Source: Paenibacillus sp. FSL R5-0345
GTDB lineage: Bacteria > Bacillota > Bacilli > Paenibacillales > Paenibacillaceae
Length of the DNA stretch: 64,000 nucleotides
Reading direction: 5' to 3'
Assembly: GCF_000758585.1 (NCBI RefSeq)
Contig: NZ_CP009281.1
Span: 6,723,173 to 6,787,172 of the forward strand
Positions 62,496 to 64,000 of this stretch are shown piece by piece (position 1 is the first letter of the stretch; each line of letters starts with the position of its first letter). The notes under the pieces were generated by a model, which had not been told where the DNA came from, ran no database searches, and saw nothing but the letters and a program-made list of their open reading frames with translations. Both the position numbers and the translations under genes were made by a program.

Positions 62496-62581
62496 TTCAA
62501 AACCCCTCTCTTGAACATTCCATTCCACCGTAAATCATACCATAATTATGAATACAAATAAACAAGCCTCTTATGCGTCCT

Positions 62582-62932
62582 TTATTTGCGGGAAGCCTTG
62601 AGTAGCTTGGCTTTGCGCAGTACATGCAGCACGCTTTTTTCGAGCTCACTGTATTCCATGGAAAGCGCTCCTTTTCTTACAATAAACACTATATCGAGTC
62701 CACCTGCAATCTCAGATTCATGGTGACGAACGATTTCCTTAACCAATCTTCTCATACGGTTACGGACAACCGCGTTTCCAACCTTCTTACTGACCGATAT
62801 TCCTACTCTAAATCGCTCTACCTCTTTTTTGCTAAACCAATACACTACAAATTGATGATTCGCAAATGACTTCCCATGGCGATATACACGACTGAAGTCG
62901 GCACGGTTTCGTAAACGTAACTTTTTGTGCAC
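62582..62932 (-). CDS. rnpA: Ribonuclease P protein component
   Basis: 116 aa from a GTG at 62932 with AAGGAG seven bases upstream; an ATG at 62947 forms part of that site and has no site of its own. RNR motif RNRMRRLVKEIVRH, plus the N-terminal KLRLRNRADFSRVYRHGKSF. Protein partner of RNase P RNA, which matures tRNA 5' ends. Confidence 0.96.
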   Translation of the reverse strand: MHKKLRLRNRADFSRVYRHGKSFANHQFVVYWFSKKEVERFRVGISVSKKVGNAVVRNRMRRLVKEIVRHHESEIAGGLDIVFIVRKGALSMEYSELEKSVLHVLRKAKLLKASRK

Positions 62933-63248
62933 GGGAATCTCCTTCATAAAAATCCGGTTAAAAGTGTCCTTCCGAATTTTTTTCTTCTAATAGTATAGTC
63001 ATTTGGATGTCGCCATAAACGACTGCGACTACAACGCTGAAATTTCTCTTCTATATTATAGAAAGAAAAATATTCTCAACTTCTCACAAAATAATTCTGT
63101 ATATACGATAAATAGCCCCGCAAAGTGTAGCTAGCGCATTAAGCGAGATCCTAGTCGTTTGCAGAGCAATAAGCATAAACCGCCTTCGGCGTCCTTATAA
63201 GAACGGTAACATTTAAATTCTTTAGAATAATAAAAAGCAGTAAAAAAA
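62933..63248. other. Intergenic region between rpmH and rnpA
   Basis: About 315 bases, AT-rich, apparently without gene. Probably holds a separate rnpA promoter, since a terminator closes rpmH at 63249-63264. A small hairpin CCGCCTTCGGCG-type lies near 63180. Confidence 0.4.
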
Positions 63249-63264
63249 GACCACCGGAGTGGTC
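63249..63264 (-). terminator. Terminator of rpmH
   Basis: GACCAC-CGGA-GTGGTC followed by TTTTTTTACTG on the minus strand, 16 bases after the rpmH stop. Confidence 0.9.
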
Positions 63265-63279
63265 CCTTAGTGGCCTAAC

Positions 63280-63414
63280 TTACGCACTCAAAACTTTTCT
63301 GCCTTTCAAGCGGCGAGCTGCCAGCACTTTACGGCCGTTTTTCGTGCTCATTCTTTTACGGAAACCGTGAACCTTCTTGCGTTTGCTCACATTTGGTCTA
63401 AATGTCGGTCTCAT
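63280..63414 (-). CDS. rpmH: 50S ribosomal protein L34
   Basis: 44 aa, below usual length limits. MRPTFRPNVSKRKKVHGFRKRM, then GRKVLAARRLKGRKVLSA: an unmistakable L34. AGGGAGGTG precedes the ATG. It marks the left side of oriC as in other Bacillales. Confidence 0.98.
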   Translation of the reverse strand: MRPTFRPNVSKRKKVHGFRKRMSTKNGRKVLAARRLKGRKVLSA

Positions 63415-63552
63415 AATTGCACCTCCCTTACAGGAACTTAATTACTGTCATATAAGCAGAAACGGTCTAAGCCGTCCTTATAGTAGGGACAGTATCTACA
63501 TGAATCATCATTTAATTATCAAGACATATCCTTACAGAAAACACCTTTATAT

Positions 63553-63582
63553 ATTTAAACATATTTTATGCGCAAAAGTCAA
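63553..63582 (-). promoter_or_regulatory. Candidate promoter of rpmH
   Basis: TTGACT and TTAAAT with an 18-base spacer on the minus strand, about 140 bases before the start. Confidence 0.5.
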
Positions 63583-63599
63583 CCTACTACTGGCTCCAG

Positions 63600-64000
63600 C
63601 CCCTCCCTCTAATTCAAGCTGCTTATCCACAACTTCCATTAGAAAAAAAGTAATCCACAAGATATGACAGTTATCCACCTGTGATCAAAAAATAAAGTCG
63701 ACTACTCACAAATGAGCACAACCTGTGTATAAAATTATCGAAGCTTTGACGTAAACTGTCGAACCGTAAACAAATTATCAACAATATGTAGTGGTGTTCC
63801 TAATAATTGTACACAAGTGATTGAATTTGTGGATAAAATAGCCCTGCTCATTGAAAAATAAGGGGCGTTTTGCTATGATGGTATTACTTTTGAATGTGAA
63901 TAGATTTGTTTGTTCTCTTAATTATCAACAAGCTGTGGATAAAGTTGTGAACAAATCAAATTTATCCATATTTTTTTGTCTCTTCATATTGCCTACTGGG
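63600..64000. other. Part of oriC (rpmH-dnaA intergenic region) with DnaA-box cluster
   Basis: At least ten DnaA-box-like nonamers lie here. Perfect TTATCCACA occurs at 63623-63631 (plus) and, on the minus strand, at 63828-63836 and 63934-63942. One-mismatch boxes are at 63651, 63671, 63724 (minus), 63775, 63922 and 63962. The region is AT-rich. The incomplete right edge hides the rest of oriC and dnaA. Confidence 0.9.
63851..63879 (+). promoter_or_regulatory. Candidate dnaA promoter
   Basis: TTGAAA, a 17-base spacer and TATGAT on the plus strand, bracketed by DnaA boxes at 63828 and 63922-63942, as expected of an autoregulated dnaA promoter. Confidence 0.6.

Noticed and set aside
1..64000. 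CRISPR array or cas genes
   Set aside because: No regularly spaced direct repeats and no Cas-like proteins seen.

Overview
The window is a low-to-moderate GC Firmicutes chromosome segment ending at the replication origin. The gene order rpmH-rnpA-yidC-jag-mnmE-mnmG-rsmG-noc-soj-spo0J, the walRKHIJ operon, yyaC (a sporulation-associated gene) and the YdjO, YjzC and CxxH/CxxC families point to Bacillales. The combination of cydABDC, DUF2232, MazG-like, LCP and Cu-amine-oxidase-N proteins suggests Paenibacillus or a close relative (inference). Almost everything is on the minus strand, so it is co-directional with replication leaving an oriC that lies at about 63.6-64 kb. dnaA would start just beyond the right edge.

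Region 1 (about 1-13.2 kb) is an accessory, more AT-rich region. It holds small unknown genes, a secreted copper-amine-oxidase-N/ankyrin protein and an XRE regulator behind a long inverted repeat. Its centre is a restriction-like island at 3.8-11.7 kb. On the minus strand is a 5-methylcytosine methyltransferase fused to a complete EcoRII-like restriction enzyme whose nuclease active site looks destroyed. Divergently transcribed and tightly coupled are a SNF2 helicase, a free-standing EcoRII-N DNA-recognition domain, a MORC/MutL-like GHKL ATPase, an HNH nuclease and a protein resembling only the N-terminal domain of another EcoRII-type enzyme family. The picture is of a restriction system in which recognition, ATP-driven remodelling and cleavage are split over separate proteins. 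The accessory region abuts the 3' end of rlmH, the integration hotspot used by SCC elements in staphylococci.

Region 2 (13.2-25 kb): rlmH, an ArsR/MFS efflux pair, a CxxH/CxxC protein, the cydABDC operon behind two Rex-type operators, ydjO, a cold-shock gene with a long structured leader, and htrC. Region 3 (25-48.8 kb) is core: walJ-walI-walH-walK-walR, an M23 peptidase, purA, dnaB-rplI-gdpP-yybS, cell-envelope genes (LCP, D,D-carboxypeptidase, peptide-binding lipoprotein), a MutS2 paralogue without Smr domain, and rpsF-ssb-rpsR. Upstream of the MutS2 paralogue is a self-contained transcription unit of about 250 nt with its own promoter, a seven-codon leader peptide, an 11-bp long-range inverted repeat and an intrinsic terminator. 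It has the architecture of a ribosome-mediated attenuator.

Region 4 (48.9-64 kb): yjzC, tRNA-Ser(CGA), mscS, DUF951, DUF3343, yyaC, DUF4446, a class V aminotransferase, spo0J-soj-noc with two parS sites, the tRNA-modification genes, jag-yidC-rnpA-rpmH and an oriC with many DnaA boxes. Several small genes below the usual length cut-off are annotated (58, 55, 44, 42 and possibly 22 codons). All names rest on sequence reading and memory of families; no database search was run.
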